Positions 24,241-36,541 of a stretch of DNA of 64,000 nt are shown piece after piece. Source of the DNA: Prunella strophiata (lineage: Eukaryota; Chordata; Aves; Passeriformes; Prunellidae); assembly GCA_036583965.1 (NCBI GenBank), contig JAZBQD010000014.1:28935490-28999489 (forward strand). Direction: 5' to 3'. Each line of letters starts with the position of its first letter. The first letter of the stretch is position 1. A program made the translations under genes and the position numbers. The notes below the pieces were generated by a model. The model searched no databases. It was not told the DNA's origin and saw only the letters and a list, made by a program, of their open reading frames with translations.

Positions 24241-27200
24241 GGATTGGTCAAATGAGGTCTGGGGAAAGTGTTAACTTTCTAACTGGAATGGCCAAGGTGA
24301 TCAAAAGGGCAGAGGTGAGCAGAGAGAGAAATAGCTCAAGGTCATACAGCATGTTAGTAACAGAGCTGGGGTGAGCATCCTCCATCCTAATTATCAGGCC
24401 TTTTTCCTATCACCAGTCCTATTGCAGACTCATGCTTTAGGTTCAGCGGGCTTACATCTGCTTTGGATACATTTGTCCAGGAAAACATTGTCTACTTACT
24501 TCAAACTACATCACAGGGTTTGCACTCATTGTGGCCACTCAGCATCTTGACTCTGGTGTTAAAACTGGCAGAGGCAGATAAAATTCTCTTTGTCAAAGCT
24601 GATGGATGGAAAAAGGTGGGAAGCCAACACTGAATGCCAACTCTGATAGGGGGCTGACGCAAAAGAGGCTGAGGAATCATTGAGGATTTCTGCCCTGGTT
24701 ATATCATGGGGAATATTTTTGTAAATGCTCAAACTGATGTACACTGTGTTTTGGCATGTGTTTGTCAGTGCCCTTATTTTTTAGCCTGGCTGAAGGCTCA
24801 ATGATGGATGGCACTCAAGAGAGTGCTTTTATAGGTGTCAGTGTCCGACTCAGATGTAATTTCTGAAAGGAAAAGGTGCTTGGGGTTGGAGGGATCTGAT
24901 GCAGTGCCAAAGCATTTTGTAAAAGGTGTTTTAATGATACTTTGTAGTCTTCAAAAAGGGGAGGTATGTGAGAGATGAATGAGGAGCATCGGCTCTTATA
25001 GATTTAGAGTCAGCAGTGAGTCCCGTAATGAACAGTACTTATGAAATGGAAGAACAAGAAAACAGGAGTTTAATTGGGCATATACCCTGTGTCCAGGAAA
25101 GGCAGGACTTGGGCAGTGCTTGTCTTACCTGGTGTTCTGGAGAATGATTTCTTGTCACAGCTTGACCAATTTCTTAGCTGGAGACTGAGTGTGTTATAAG
25201 TGAACCCAAGTGTAGGCTGTCTGTTACTCCTTAGCAGCATTCTCCTTTGTGGGACAGGGACCTCAGGGCTGACGGTCACCCCACTTCAGGCTGTGCCCTA
25301 ACCAATGGGCACAGCCCACTGTGCTTTCCAATGAGACCCAAAGATGATGGGCATAGCTAGGTGCTGGTAATGGGCTCCATCAACAGCTCCAGACTTGGAG
25401 GAGTGATGACCCAGATCCAGGATTTATCCAGGGTATCCATCTGGGAACACAAGGAGATGAGGCCAGAGACAGGGTTGGAGATGAGACTGCAGTGTGGATC
25501 TGAAGACCAGGCAAGAGGCAGGGCTAGAGGCTGGCACTCCTGTGGCATCTCTAGCCCAGGGACTGATGACTCTGGACTGAGTTGAAATGAGTCCTAGACC
25601 CTTGGCAGGGTGGTGGGAGAGGCCCCAGGTGAGTTTCATCAACACCAGTAAGGAATCTTGGTGCACCTTGGACCCTGACAAAGAAAAAAAATGTGTGTTT
25701 TAGCTACAGGAGGCCTCACATGCAGTGGCTGTCCAGATTTACCAGAAGGAGCAAGTAGTTAAATGCTTTCTTCAGGAAGAGTACCTGGATCTCAGTGTGG
25801 CTGCTCTTTCTAGCTGTGGGGCTGAAGGAATTTGCAAACTCTGACTCCTATCCCACATTTTTGGGAGTCAGGACATGTCAGTTCAGCCACCTTCAGTTCT
25901 GAGTCTTTTGGCTGGCCTGTGTTCTGAGTAACAGAGATTCAGGCTTCCAGTTGGGGTATTTGGGGACAAGACAGCAGACAGGCTGAAAAACAAGCATAGT
26001 CAAGGCATTTATTAAGCACAGGCACTTCACTCTTTACATGTACTAAGGAGCTGTACATATCTCTGAAAGAACACAGGTTCATGAAGTACCTTTTGTGGAA
26101 GTCTGTGGCAGAGACAAATATAGAATGCATTTATTCTTGGAAGTATTCATCTGTGGAATGATCCTTTCTGTTCTGGAAGATATAAATCTACTTTACCACA
26201 TGCTTTACAACTTCTGCAGAAAAAGAAGCAAGCCTGAAGAGCCAACAGTGCTCTCTGGAAGGCATCTCTGTGCAAGATATGGTGTGCATTGAATGAGGTG
26301 CAGGGTCTTTGCAAACCAATGGTATGCATTCCTACAGTATACATACTGAAAGTTCCTGAAAAACTCTATTGTAAGGAAAATATATTGTATTGCAGGGGAA
26401 ATGAAGATAGGGTGGTGCAAACAACTGCATGATTTCCATTGTTCTTTTCTGCAGTCTCAGATTTTCTTTTTCTGTGACAGGTTTGTTGTGTGCCACTTCA
26501 CAGGGCTTAAGAGGAATAGAAAATATTTCACAGTATAAGCCCTACTTAATGAGATTTTTAAACACTAAGAAGCATCTGCACCAAGATGGCAATTACATGG
26601 ATACCTTGTGTGAGCCATCTGAAGCCTTTAGGTTAACTGAATATGGACCCACCCTTCCTGTGTGCCCTCCCCAGGGTGTAGGGAGTTTGTTTGCCTGTGT
26701 CACAGTGTGCTGCAGCAGAATAGTGAGATGCCTCCTCTGAAGGGGACCACATCTTAGAGGGCTTTGATCCCTCTGCCTTGTATAGGCAGCTTTTTCCTCT
26801 CCACTCTGACATTTTTACTCCTCCAAAACTCAATCCTTAAGATTCCTGTCCCAGGCTTCCCTTCTCCATGTTTCCTCTCCTCCCATGTATGTGAGAAAAA
26901 GTTCTCTTACACCAGGCTATTCTCTGCTAAGCTTCAAACTTCTGTCTCCAAATATGGGGATTTAAAAGCTCCAAATTAAAAAGTTAACCTTCATTCTTTA
27001 ACATGAGCAAAATGTGGGCAAAGCAGACTTTTATTTGGATGCATTTTTACAAATTGTTGCTCCATTATGACTGATACTGCCTCAAAGCAGATGTCCAGAT
27101 GGAAAATTTAAGCTACAGTGCTGGAGATCTGGTGAAGTATTCAGAACTAAAAAAAAACCACCATTGAATGGGAATTGTGAGACAATGCTAATTATAGGTG

Positions 27201-28234
27201 TGGCAAGCAGCTGTAACAACCAACATGGCAATTTCTGCTGTTTCTCTCAGTGTTTTGCAATTTAATACTCTTCCACTCTGTTGCCTATTTTGTAGCAAAT
27301 GCACACTAGCAATTCACAACCAGGTAATGCTTGTAAACATCTGGAACAGAGATGATCCTAAAATGGGAAGTAGAAGAAACACTTTTCCATGTGGCTGCGA
27401 ATGCTGTCTGTTCCTGACCTCTCTAATGAATGGAATTTAGGGAAACCAATCATTAGAGGGAGGAGAGGAAGGAAACTCAGGGGAGAAGGTGGAGCAGGAC
27501 AGAGTGCCAAAGTGTCAGAGCCAGCAGAATCAGTAAGTGCACAGACAAAAGTAGGACCAAAGATTTACAGTAAGCAAGAAGCAGAGTCAGCGTGTGAATA
27601 CAAACCAGTATCAGAATAAGTAATGACTGTGATTTGAGCTTAATGAAACCCACCAACAAACATACTTGGTGGTTCTGTCCTGTTCAGAGAAGCTGCTATC
27701 TATCCCTGAAATTATGACAAAGAAGATCAGTTGTTATTTTTTAATTATAATAAGTATTTTCCCTAAATAGAGGGCAGGTGGAGGAAGCCTATCCATGAAG
27801 AACTGGACTAAGTCTATCCATGAAGTATTCAACTGAAATCTGTGGCTCTAATATAAAAAGAAGAAACTAATGTTAGAAAACTAAAGTAATTTATATTTTT
27901 GTGTCTTTGGCTCTATTAGTTCATGAATCCTGCCAAGTATATTTGCCCAGATCATCCCATCTGCCTCTACTTTCTGTGTATGAAATCCATGAGGAGGTTC
28001 TGCAGACTTTTGGTGAGAAGAGGCTTCCGAACTCAAAGATGCTGCATGTAGCAGCTCATATACCTTAGTTTTGAAAGTTTTAGGATGTAGCAACAGGTAG
28101 CAATTTAATATAACCTCATTGGTTTTAGTATAGTCCTGTAATCAGAGCACTATTATCAGACTGACAGCACGAACAATAAAGACAGACATAGTTTTGTGTC
28201 AGTTGTCATTAACAGTTGTTCATTCACTTTAATG
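24241..28234. other. Non-coding DNA with one GC-rich hairpin
   Basis: No exon or recognised mobile element. It contains the inverted repeat at 25289-25316 and a purine-rich, low-complexity-like stretch around 25440-25560 (repeated gagatgag / ggcaagaggcagggctagagg words). Frames of 60-103 codons resemble nothing known. Confidence 0.5.
25289..25316. repeat. 10-bp perfect GC-rich hairpin with CCAAT in the loop
   Basis: ggctgtgccc (25289-25298) and gggcacagcc (25307-25316) are exact reverse complements; the eight-base loop taaccaat contains a CCAAT core. A second ccaat follows at about 25329. The stem is stable enough to form a cruciform or RNA hairpin. Two CCAAT boxes close together also fit a promoter or LTR U3 relic, although no TATA box or other LTR landmark is seen nearby. 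Confidence 0.6.
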
Positions 28235-28346
28235 TCACAGAATATTCTGGAAGGGACACACAGGGATCCTCAAGTCCAGCCCTTAAGTGAACCCACACCC
28301 ATGGCATTATTAGCACTATGCTCTAACCAACTGACCTAATCTCAAC
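28235..28346 (-). mobile_element. TguSINE1-like tRNA-Ile-derived SINE with CR1 tail
   Basis: Read on the minus strand, the right end carries a tRNA head: ttagtcagttggttaga (D-arm, A box region; antisense at about 28324-28341) followed by gcatagtgctaataatgcca, which contains the anticodon-stem region of tRNA-Ile (AAT anticodon). The left end, cacagaatattctggaagggac, is the antisense of a CR1-like 3' tail. The T-arm and acceptor part between 'ttaagtga' and 'acccacaccc' is shortened compared with the usual element, where a 'tggcccatacagggattga'-type stretch is expected. The tRNA part is part of the SINE, not a working tRNA gene: both its T-arm and pairing are damaged. This family marks oscine songbirds as far as I know. 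Confidence 0.8.
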
Positions 28347-30257
28347 CCACTTCTAGATGGAGTAAAAATAGATTGTGTTGCATCTAGATGGAGTAGGTAG
28401 CATGACAAAAATTTGTGTGGATGTGCTGTGTGACAGTCACTCTTTTGAGAGTTTCACAGTTCATCACTGTAGTAAGGTAAAGCAACAGTGTGATTAGGAG
28501 TGGTTTGGATAGAGGAGAGCAGAGGAGAGAGGAAAGGGAAAGGGAGGGGAAGGAAAAAGGAAAACAGTGATATATTTTAATGACAGTTACATTCCTTTGA
28601 GAAGCTACATTGAATTTGTAGGCAGAAAATGACAAAGTTTCTCTTGAATATAAACCCTGTAAAAGTTATTTTAAAAATGTTAATATTCAGAGCAGAACAA
28701 GAAAAGAAATTAGGGAGGACTATGTGGGAAGGGAGTCCACCCAGGTTAAGGGGCAATGGTGGCCTTTGGGAGTCTTTAGCTGCTTCAAAAATGATGGAGT
28801 TATGCTTATAACTAGAGAAAACACACAATGTAGAGCAGAAGTTTCTATATCTGTCTTCATTAAAAAAGCATAAATTTAATCATAGTGAAGAGCTATGCAT
28901 TATAACACTGTTTTTGAAATATATCAAATAGGAATGTCTTACAAATCTGAAAGGGTTCTGAACAGTGGAGATCTTGGAAAGGGACAATACACAATTGGCT
29001 TGACTGCAGTGTTACAAGAGCCTTTTGCTGGTTGTGGTGCAATTCTTGCTCTGATGTTAAACCATGTTTAATACCCTGCTTTCACATAGCATTGATTTTC
29101 AATTCTATTTCCAGGAAAAGAATTTAAATCATCTTCTATGATTCTGGAAAAAAAAATCTGATATTTAGATTGGCTGAGCAAATGGAGATATTTTTAAAAT
29201 GGTTTCAATAACTTTTTGTAAGATAACAGTTGGCTTTCAACTGATAAAGCTGGGTAATTAGTCAGTCATGACTGAAATCAGAATTATAGAGCTGAAAACT
29301 GTTGTTTAATTAACATTCTTCCACATCTGGAACTTTGATAAGACAGTAAATAGTTCTGATTCTCCCTGAAAAAATAATGGCTGAATACCTGTAAAATCTA
29401 TTATGTAATAATAGAAGTGCTGCTAGCATTACATTAGTAATTTTGAGGAGCTGGCTTTGCCAGCCCTTTTTGGAATTTCTTGGGAACTTTTCATCTCAGG
29501 CATCTCTAACTGTAAATGTTTCATAAGCTTTTCCTCCCACAGTAAGTTGTAGTGGCTTCACTGAAATAAATTAAGTGCCATTTTGAAGTGAAGGGTCTTC
29601 TATTCCTAAAATATTTGATTGTTGCAGAGTGTTGGACAGATTGTCTAGTATGTTTAGGGAGTTCTGGTATTTTTTCTTTCTTACTTCAGACACATAAAAG
29701 GAACTTACATTTCTTCCTTTACAGCTTAAGATGCATCAAGACATTTCTCTGTAAGTGAAGCACACACACTCCTTTTCTATGGACAGTGCTCCTGATTTGA
29801 CAAAGAACAAAGGTGCTTGTTGGCACACTTACCATTTCATCTTTCATGTCTTGAAATAGGGCAAGGATCTTTGGTTGTGATCTGACCAATTTTAAGAATT
29901 AGCTAGAATGTAATTTCCTAAATGCTTATGAAAACTTCATTTATGATCATGCAGTTCTGGATAATATTTTGCTGTGATAAGTCTCAGTGATTTCCAAAAT
30001 CAGTGTGTCTGTGTTCCTCATGATTCCTCCTGGTGCAGTCTTGTTGCTACTCTAGACACTAAAGCTGTTCTCTCAGAGCCATCATCGTGCCATTGTTTCC
30101 AATAGTTGCTCAGCCTAATGTTGCAGGTGTAGAAGTTGTGATTTCTGTTACTCATTTCAGGTAACTGGATTTGTGAGGCTGTTTTGATTGATGCCTTTTT
30201 TTTTTTTTTTAAGTAATTTCACATCTTAGGAATTATTTAATTGCTAGTAAAGATGTC
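28347..30257. other. Non-coding DNA with purine tract and short direct repeat
   Basis: No gene is seen. Next to the SINE a 13-base direct repeat tctagatggagta occurs at 28352-28364 and 28383-28395. A purine tract lies at 28511-28564. The region 29220-29330 is AT-rich with ATTA/TAAT cores (gggtaattagtcagtcatgac; tttaattaac), a composition common in regulatory DNA. Confidence 0.5.
28511..28564 (+). repeat. Polypurine tract
   Basis: About 54 bases of G and A with a single pyrimidine (C at 28520), built from agaggaga, ggaaaggg and aaggaaaaagg words. Such tracts can adopt triplex (H-DNA) structure where mirror symmetry is present. Confidence 0.85.
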
Positions 30258-30543
30258 ATAATCTTAGAATACTTCATGTTGGAAGTGACAGATCATCTAG
30301 TTCCAACCCCACGGCTGTGGGCAGGGATACCTTCCATTAGACTGGGGTTCTCAGATTTCCATCCAATCTGCCCTTGAACACTTCCAGGGATGAGCATCCA
30401 CAACTTCTCTGTGCAACCTGTTCCACTGCCTCACCACCCTCAGTAGTAAAGAATTTCTTCTTCCTATCCAGCCTAAACCTACTCTCTCAGTTTAAAGCCA
30501 TGCCCCCTTGTCCTATCACTATGTGCCCTCATAAAAAGGTTGT
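30258..30543 (-). mobile_element. CR1 retrotransposon 3' end, antisense
   Basis: On the plus strand the element begins with a degraded CR1 end (atcttagaat, 'gttggaagtgacagatcatctagttccaacccc') and continues through 'tgggcagggata', 'cccttgaacacttccagggatgagcatccacaacttctctgtgcaacctgttcc' and 'tttaaagccatgcccccttgtcctatcac', the well-known antisense CR1 3' sequence. It therefore lies in minus orientation and is 5'-truncated at about 30543. The 61-codon frame at 30374-30559 is this repeat read in antisense, not a gene. Confidence 0.95.
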
Positions 30544-31513
30544 ATGGACAGAAATTTAGTTATGTTTTTGCCTGTAACTTTGTAGAATAATTAGTGCTTT
30601 AAAGATGTGTAAAATCATGGATAAGCACCATCTTAAGGATTAATTTTGTTGTTTGCTTCCTTGTACAGTTTCTTCACAAGGTCTAAATGGGAGTACCTAC
30701 TCGACCACATTGTGATGGCCCTCCCACGCTGCCTGCCTACATTCTCTTCTTATAGCAGGATGAAAAATGAAGAGAAAGCAATTTGTACACCTTTCCTTCC
30801 TTGTAAGCTGGATGCCAACAAGTGCCTCAGGCTCTTGATACACCCCAGGTCAAGATAAGACATGCCAGGATATGCCTACACCTGAGATTTACAAAACACT
30901 GCTGGTTCCCACAGTATAGACACAGCTTGAGAGAATTCTTTGAGCAGATTGCTGTGGTAGCAAAAGCACATAAGAAGCATAGGTATCTGGATTGAATAGG
31001 AGCAAGCAATGGCTGGGAAAATAAAATTTATTTTACATTGAGTCTGCTGTAATATCTGGCACTCCTTCAGTTCTTTCCTTTCATCTGTTTGGATCAAGGT
31101 TTCTGGAATAATTTCATGCCTTTTGTTTTACCACATGAGGAAAAATATGAAAAGAAGAGAAGATAGCTCTGCTTAACTCTTTATCAAGAGCTTATGTTGA
31201 GGTCATTAAGATCTGATTCAGAACTCCTTTAAAAAAGTATACAGACCCTGAAATTATAATGGAAGCAATGCTTCTAAATTTTCAGCAAAGGCTGGGTTTA
31301 TTTATGTCTTTTTCCAAGATGTTGTGCAGCTATACAAGTTTACTGACAAATCTCATGGTAAGGTTTTGCTTAGCTCTTAATTATCAAGAGCAAAAATACT
31401 TACACATGCTTACAAATGAGGCTGCTGGTGACCCTCACTTTCTGTTTTGTAATGTTTAACATGCTGTTTGAATGTTTTGAATTTTTGCTTAGCAGGCTAA
31501 GAGCTGCACCATA

Positions 31514-31597
31514 ACTATTTCAAAAATAGTCTTCATAGCTGAAATGTTAATTAAAGTTTCTATTTCGGATGTTGAGATTTAAATGCTTCCGAAATAG
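31514..31597. repeat. Two neighbouring perfect inverted repeats
   Basis: The first is actattt / aaatagt (31514-31520 and 31524-31530, loop caa). The second is ctatttcgga / tccgaaatag (31560-31569 and 31588-31597, loop 18 bases). Both share the ctattt/aaatag core, and the second includes the only CpG pair nearby, in both arms. The surrounding sequence is AT-rich with ttaattaaag. This may be a structured or protein-binding site, or coincidence. Confidence 0.5.
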
Positions 31598-34500
31598 CTT
31601 TACATGGAGCAAAGGAAGAATTAGGACAACTGTGAAATATGTCCTGGTGTTGCATCAAAATCAAAATATAATGTGCTACCAAGCCTAGACTTGTGTGGGG
31701 TGTGTTGTATAGAATCCATGGGATAAGATTGTTTCCTTGCAAGGCAGGAGACAATTGAATAAAACCCACTTTCTCCCATATTAGCTATTTCCTATTAGGA
31801 AACACTGGATATTGTTTTTCATAGCTGCACTTTATGAAGTGCATGTTATGATAATTGCCAAGTGCTGTGATACTTCTTCTTATTTGGTAAATCTTGTACA
31901 TGTGGATGAGATATTATTTTTCCATGGATATGTTTATATGAATTCCAGCCAGTGCCTCTACCTAGAAAACTATGTCAATGTAATGCAGTGTTATGTAAGT
32001 TCTGTTTTGGTTCTTATATGCTGCACGTCACAGGGTTGAATGTCTTCCAGAAGTGCATTAACTGGTGGAATTGTCATCTGCTAGATATGTTTATCTCTCT
32101 CCCATTCATTCTAAAGAGGAGTTTGTGCTGTCTTTATTTTTGGCCTCTTTTAAAATAATTATATTATCTGTATGTGGTTCTGTGTGTGTAACTCACATTC
32201 AGAGTAGAAGATAGTGAGCTCTGTGCTGGAGATAATTCCAGGGGAAACTCATCCAGAAGTCTGAAACTGGTCTGAGAAAGCCCTGTTTTCTGCAGAGCTT
32301 TTCTTTGCTGCACCTGCACAATGAAGCTACTGTCTGTTTTTCCTCATCCTGTCTCTCTCTGCAGGCAGCAGTTCAAATGAGTGTCTGGGGTCCCAAATGT
32401 CTGAATCCCTCCTGAACAGGGATGCACTGAAAGCAACCCTGCAGGTTAAAAACAGGTCTTAGACCTGTACCCATCCAGGAGTGATTCTCACAGCAGCTAA
32501 ATCCTGCCTTTGCACACTTGCCTTGCTGACTCTCTGCAACATAGAGAGGTGAGAAGGATGGCAGGACCCTGGTTAGAGTGCTCCCAGGAGGAGCCCACAT
32601 TGGAAGCAGTATTTCTGTGGGATATCCCTCCTTTCCTTTCTTCCAATCTTTTTCAGGCTGAAGTCTAGCACTGGGTCTTCAAATTCAGATGCTAAAGCTG
32701 AAGCAGTGGCTGATATGTATCACACAAACATTAGAGTAGCTCAAGCCCTTTGGACCAAGCATTACTGCTATGTAGTTTTTTATCTTTGGGATTTTTCCCC
32801 AGTTGGATATTGCTTTTGAACTGAAATAATCTGTGTTTCTCTTATGAGCTGAGCTGTCTGGAAAACATGTTGATCAAATTCCAACATAGTTTTTCCAAGA
32901 GTGTTTCTTTTGTCTTTTGCTAGCTGCTTCCTGATGCTGTTTATCTAAAACCCCACCTGCTGTCAAGGGCAGTGCTGGCCGTGTGAAACATCTTCACAGC
33001 CATGAAGCAGCTGTACCTATTAGGCTTAAATTCTGCAATGAATTACCAAGTGTATGTAATTTAAAACCCCCTCTTCTTCTCAGCCTTCCTACCACCACCA
33101 GTCATCTCATTCCATCTGCAAGCAGTGATGGAACTAGGTTGCCAAGAACTTTGGAGGTTTGCTTTCTCTACACCAAGTTTAGCATAATGTATGTATGGCT
33201 TGCACAAGAAGGAGAGTTTTTCTGTTTACCTGCCATATCACATAACCCTGGAATTCATCCTCTTCATGAATAGCAACAATAACTATTCATTTTTGTTTAT
33301 TTGGGGAGAAAGGGGAAAAAAAAAAAGAGAAATGAAGACTAAGCTTGGGAGGGATGCAATAGGATGATACAATTCTCTAATAAATATTTCAATATTCCAA
33401 GACAGTCTGAACTTGGAACTGACAAGCATGAAAACTCACACGATTTACATATGCTGTGGATGTCCAGAAAGCTGTATCAAAGGGAAACTGAGAATACAGT
33501 TTTGCATTACAGTACTCTGTGCTATATTTGCATCAAGCAATGAGAGAAGAAAAGAGAAACTGAATTGTTTGAAACTAGAAGTGAAGATCATAACCATTCC
33601 AGAAGTAATTTTTTGGTTGTTGTTTTTTTCGGGTCTATTTTGTACAGGAGATCCTAAGTACTGTGCTGTGGAAAAATAGAGGACTGTCAACAATGGATTT
33701 GAACATAAGCTGCCAGCAAGCTGGATGAATGGTTTGCCTGTCACATTCACTGAAAGTCCTGAAGTATACCTGACAAGGTTTTAGTTTTCTTCTAGTGCAG
33801 ACTAATTTTATTTTGAATTTTTTTTAGACATTAGAAAAATTTTAGCCTCTAAACTGTATCGACAACTGAAAGGATCTGTGAGGACTAATGTAACAATTTG
33901 TTCTAAACAGCCTCTTTGTTTCTCTTGTCCAGTACCCATGACCACATTTAAGTTTCAGAAAACCTTGAAGCAGTCATTACAGTTGTATTTGACCAATAGG
34001 TTGCATGGACTGCTCACCATCTGTGATATGTGTTCACTACAGGCAGGCCAGTGTAAGGTTAACAAGTTTGGCCCTTCCAAAGATCCTGATACTGGCTTAA
34101 AATCATGATACTGTGGAATTTAGGGGATGGATTTTTAAAGTTTCGTTTTTAAAGTCACATTGTCACTGTTTTCTGATCAAATGTACTCACTTTTATCAAC
34201 ACATTTTTCTACTTCCATCCATGTGTCCACATTCCTTTATCTCCTGTCAGTCAAGTTTTTGAAACTGCTTTTTGCAGCATTTTGTTAGAACAGGGTGTTG
34301 GGACTTTTGACATTTCTGAACAACTCAGAACTGTATTGAATTCAGTGAGTCTGTTTCAAGAAGGTTTTCATGTTATTTCAACAGCTCCAACACTTGTTTA
34401 CCTGGCTTTCCTGCAAAAAACACTTTTTCCTTTTTTTCTGGGGTTACCACTAGATATCACATCTGGTGTCAAAGTCTGTGAGACTTGCGTAGGTCTGTGA

Positions 34501-34814
34501 AAATTTCTCAACCTCACTTAAATAACATTTAACAAAAATATACATTGCATACTTGGCATTGGAGATGCCACAGTTAGATGACAGAGCCAACCTATGAAAA
34601 GGGACTCATGATGTATTCCCAAAGGACACATCTTGTTAAAATAAAATACAAGAAAAACAAGAACATATCAAGAATAGTCTCAGTATTTCAAAAGGATCGT
34701 GGCATGCCAAGAAAAACATTGTAATCTTGCTTCTGTCTTGAAAGAAAATTTAGAAGCATTTTAAAAGCTTTTTACTTCAGTTTGGTGCTGGTTTGGGTTT
34801 TCAGGCTTACAGGC

Positions 34815-34838
34815 TTTTTTTTTTTTTTTTTTTTTTTT
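34815..34838. repeat. Poly-T tract (24 T)
   Basis: Uninterrupted T run followed by aaatcaaggacacag. No matching target-site duplication is evident around it. Confidence 0.9.
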
Positions 34839-36520
34839 AAATCAAGGACACAGTATAATAGAATTAAGAAAAAGTATTCCTAATTGGAACAGTGTGAAAA
34901 GACAAAAAACCAGGATGGCTTGGAAGAGAAAGAGGAATGACCTAGAGAATGGATTAAAACCATGGAACATCTATATTGGGTGCATTTATATACAAAACCA
35001 GACAATCAAACAGGTATTGGTTGAAAAACTAAAAAGAAATTAGTGTTCCTTGCAATAATGATGATAAGCTGGTGATGAAAATCTCTTTGTTTTTGTTACC
35101 TGAGTTCAGGAATAATAGTCTTGGCTGCAGTTCTGTCTTTAGCTGCTGTTCTCTCTTCAGCAGAGAACACTACACAGCAGCTTCTGCTGGATACACACTA
35201 TATGTTCTGCTGAATACTTTTTCTTGGAGCAAATATAGTGGAGTAGGAATGGCACAGAGTTGGAAAAATACCAAATGAGAAGAAATGCTTTTCTCCAAAC
35301 TACATTGTTTTGAATAAATGATGAGTGTGTGACTGATAAGGGAATGGATATGAAGAGTAAAAGGGATAATGCTGTACAGGTTTAGGTGACATCTAGCAGA
35401 AGGTGACATCCAGAAAATATAGCTGGTTTGGGCAGGATTGGACTATGAATGAGCCAAAAAATGAGTAGTGCTCAGAAGGGAATATCTGGGCTTGTATTTC
35501 TGGTCAGCCCTGTGTTGCCATCTGTCCTTGCTCTAATGAGCATAGAAATCCTTAACCTTCATGTGTACCTGCTTAGGCCATTACCTGAGCATCTGTTTTG
35601 TTGTGCTGGATTTAGATTTTCCCACCAATGAGCAAGAGTACAGAGCTCTAAAAAGTGAGTCTGTATAAGTAAAAGTAACCTAACTCAGCTGTAAAGTAGG
35701 AGGGGAAGGAAGGACATTGTCTTACTGCTTCTGTGCAATGTTCTGTCCACTCTGGTCCTCTTGACCTCTCCAGTTTCCTTCTCTTTCCCCTTTGGCTGCA
35801 TTTATTCAGTGGCAGAACATTTTGTTTCTCTAACTGTGTGTATAGTTTAAGCTACAAACCTGAACATTATTCCATGCATTTGTTTCCATATATTTCCAAA
35901 GATTAGAGGTATGAGTGTTTGGGTTTTAGATAGTGATGTTCCTGATGGTCTGGGAGACATGGGTTAGAGTTGTATGCTCAGCCCCAGTGGAGCAGGCAGC
36001 CTAGGGTCACTCCAGACCAGCCAGCTTCAACCTTGTCCTACCTCCATCAGGGTTTTTCAATGTGCCAGATAAAACAACCAAACCTTTGGAAGAAGGCAGA
36101 AAATAGAATTTCAGTAAGAAGAGCTATAACCAAATGAAAAGTTTCTGAAAAACAGTGAGTTAAACACACGTCTGGAAATTATCTAGCTATTAAAAAATAA
36201 AAAAACAGAATTCAGATTTTGTCTTTTTTTCTAGACAGTGTCTGAAGTTTCTTAAGCTGCCTGATGGGAAGCAGTTACCACCTAGGATTCTGTGTCAAGG
36301 GAAAATGTAACTACCTTTTATGGATTTATTTCATTTTGCTTTTCATGTTGCTAGACTGTTTTTTGCACTGAGTATGTTTAAATTACATTGATCTTCAGAA
36401 AACACGCAAACAAAAAACCCAAACAAAATAGGTTAATTAATTTCAAAGCCTTTTATTTGAGAAATAATGTATGAATTAAAACTGTCAGATTAATGCAGCA
36501 TTAGATAAGGAAGAAAAGAC

Positions 36521-36541
36521 TTTTTTTTTTTTTTTTTTTTT
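36521..36541. repeat. Poly-T tract (21 T)
   Basis: Uninterrupted run of T, preceded by AT-rich sequence (ggttaattaatttc ... cagattaatgcagcattagataagg) and followed by tgcttgcattagatgc. No retroposed body is recognised. Confidence 0.9.

Larger units (their letters stand above)
30544..36500. other. Non-coding DNA, no gene recognised
   Basis: AT-rich unique sequence. It contains a 24-base T run (34815-34838) and a pair of inverted repeats at 31514-31597. No exon, RNA gene or identifiable transposon is visible. Open frames (for example 88 codons at 33413-33679) have no recognisable motif. Confidence 0.5.

Noticed and set aside
28270..28341. tRNA-Ile gene on the minus strand
   Set aside because: The tRNA-like part is truncated in the T-arm and acceptor, and is fused to a CR1-like tail, so it belongs to a SINE.
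30374..30559. Plus-strand frame of 61 codons
   Set aside because: It is the antisense reading of a CR1 3' end.
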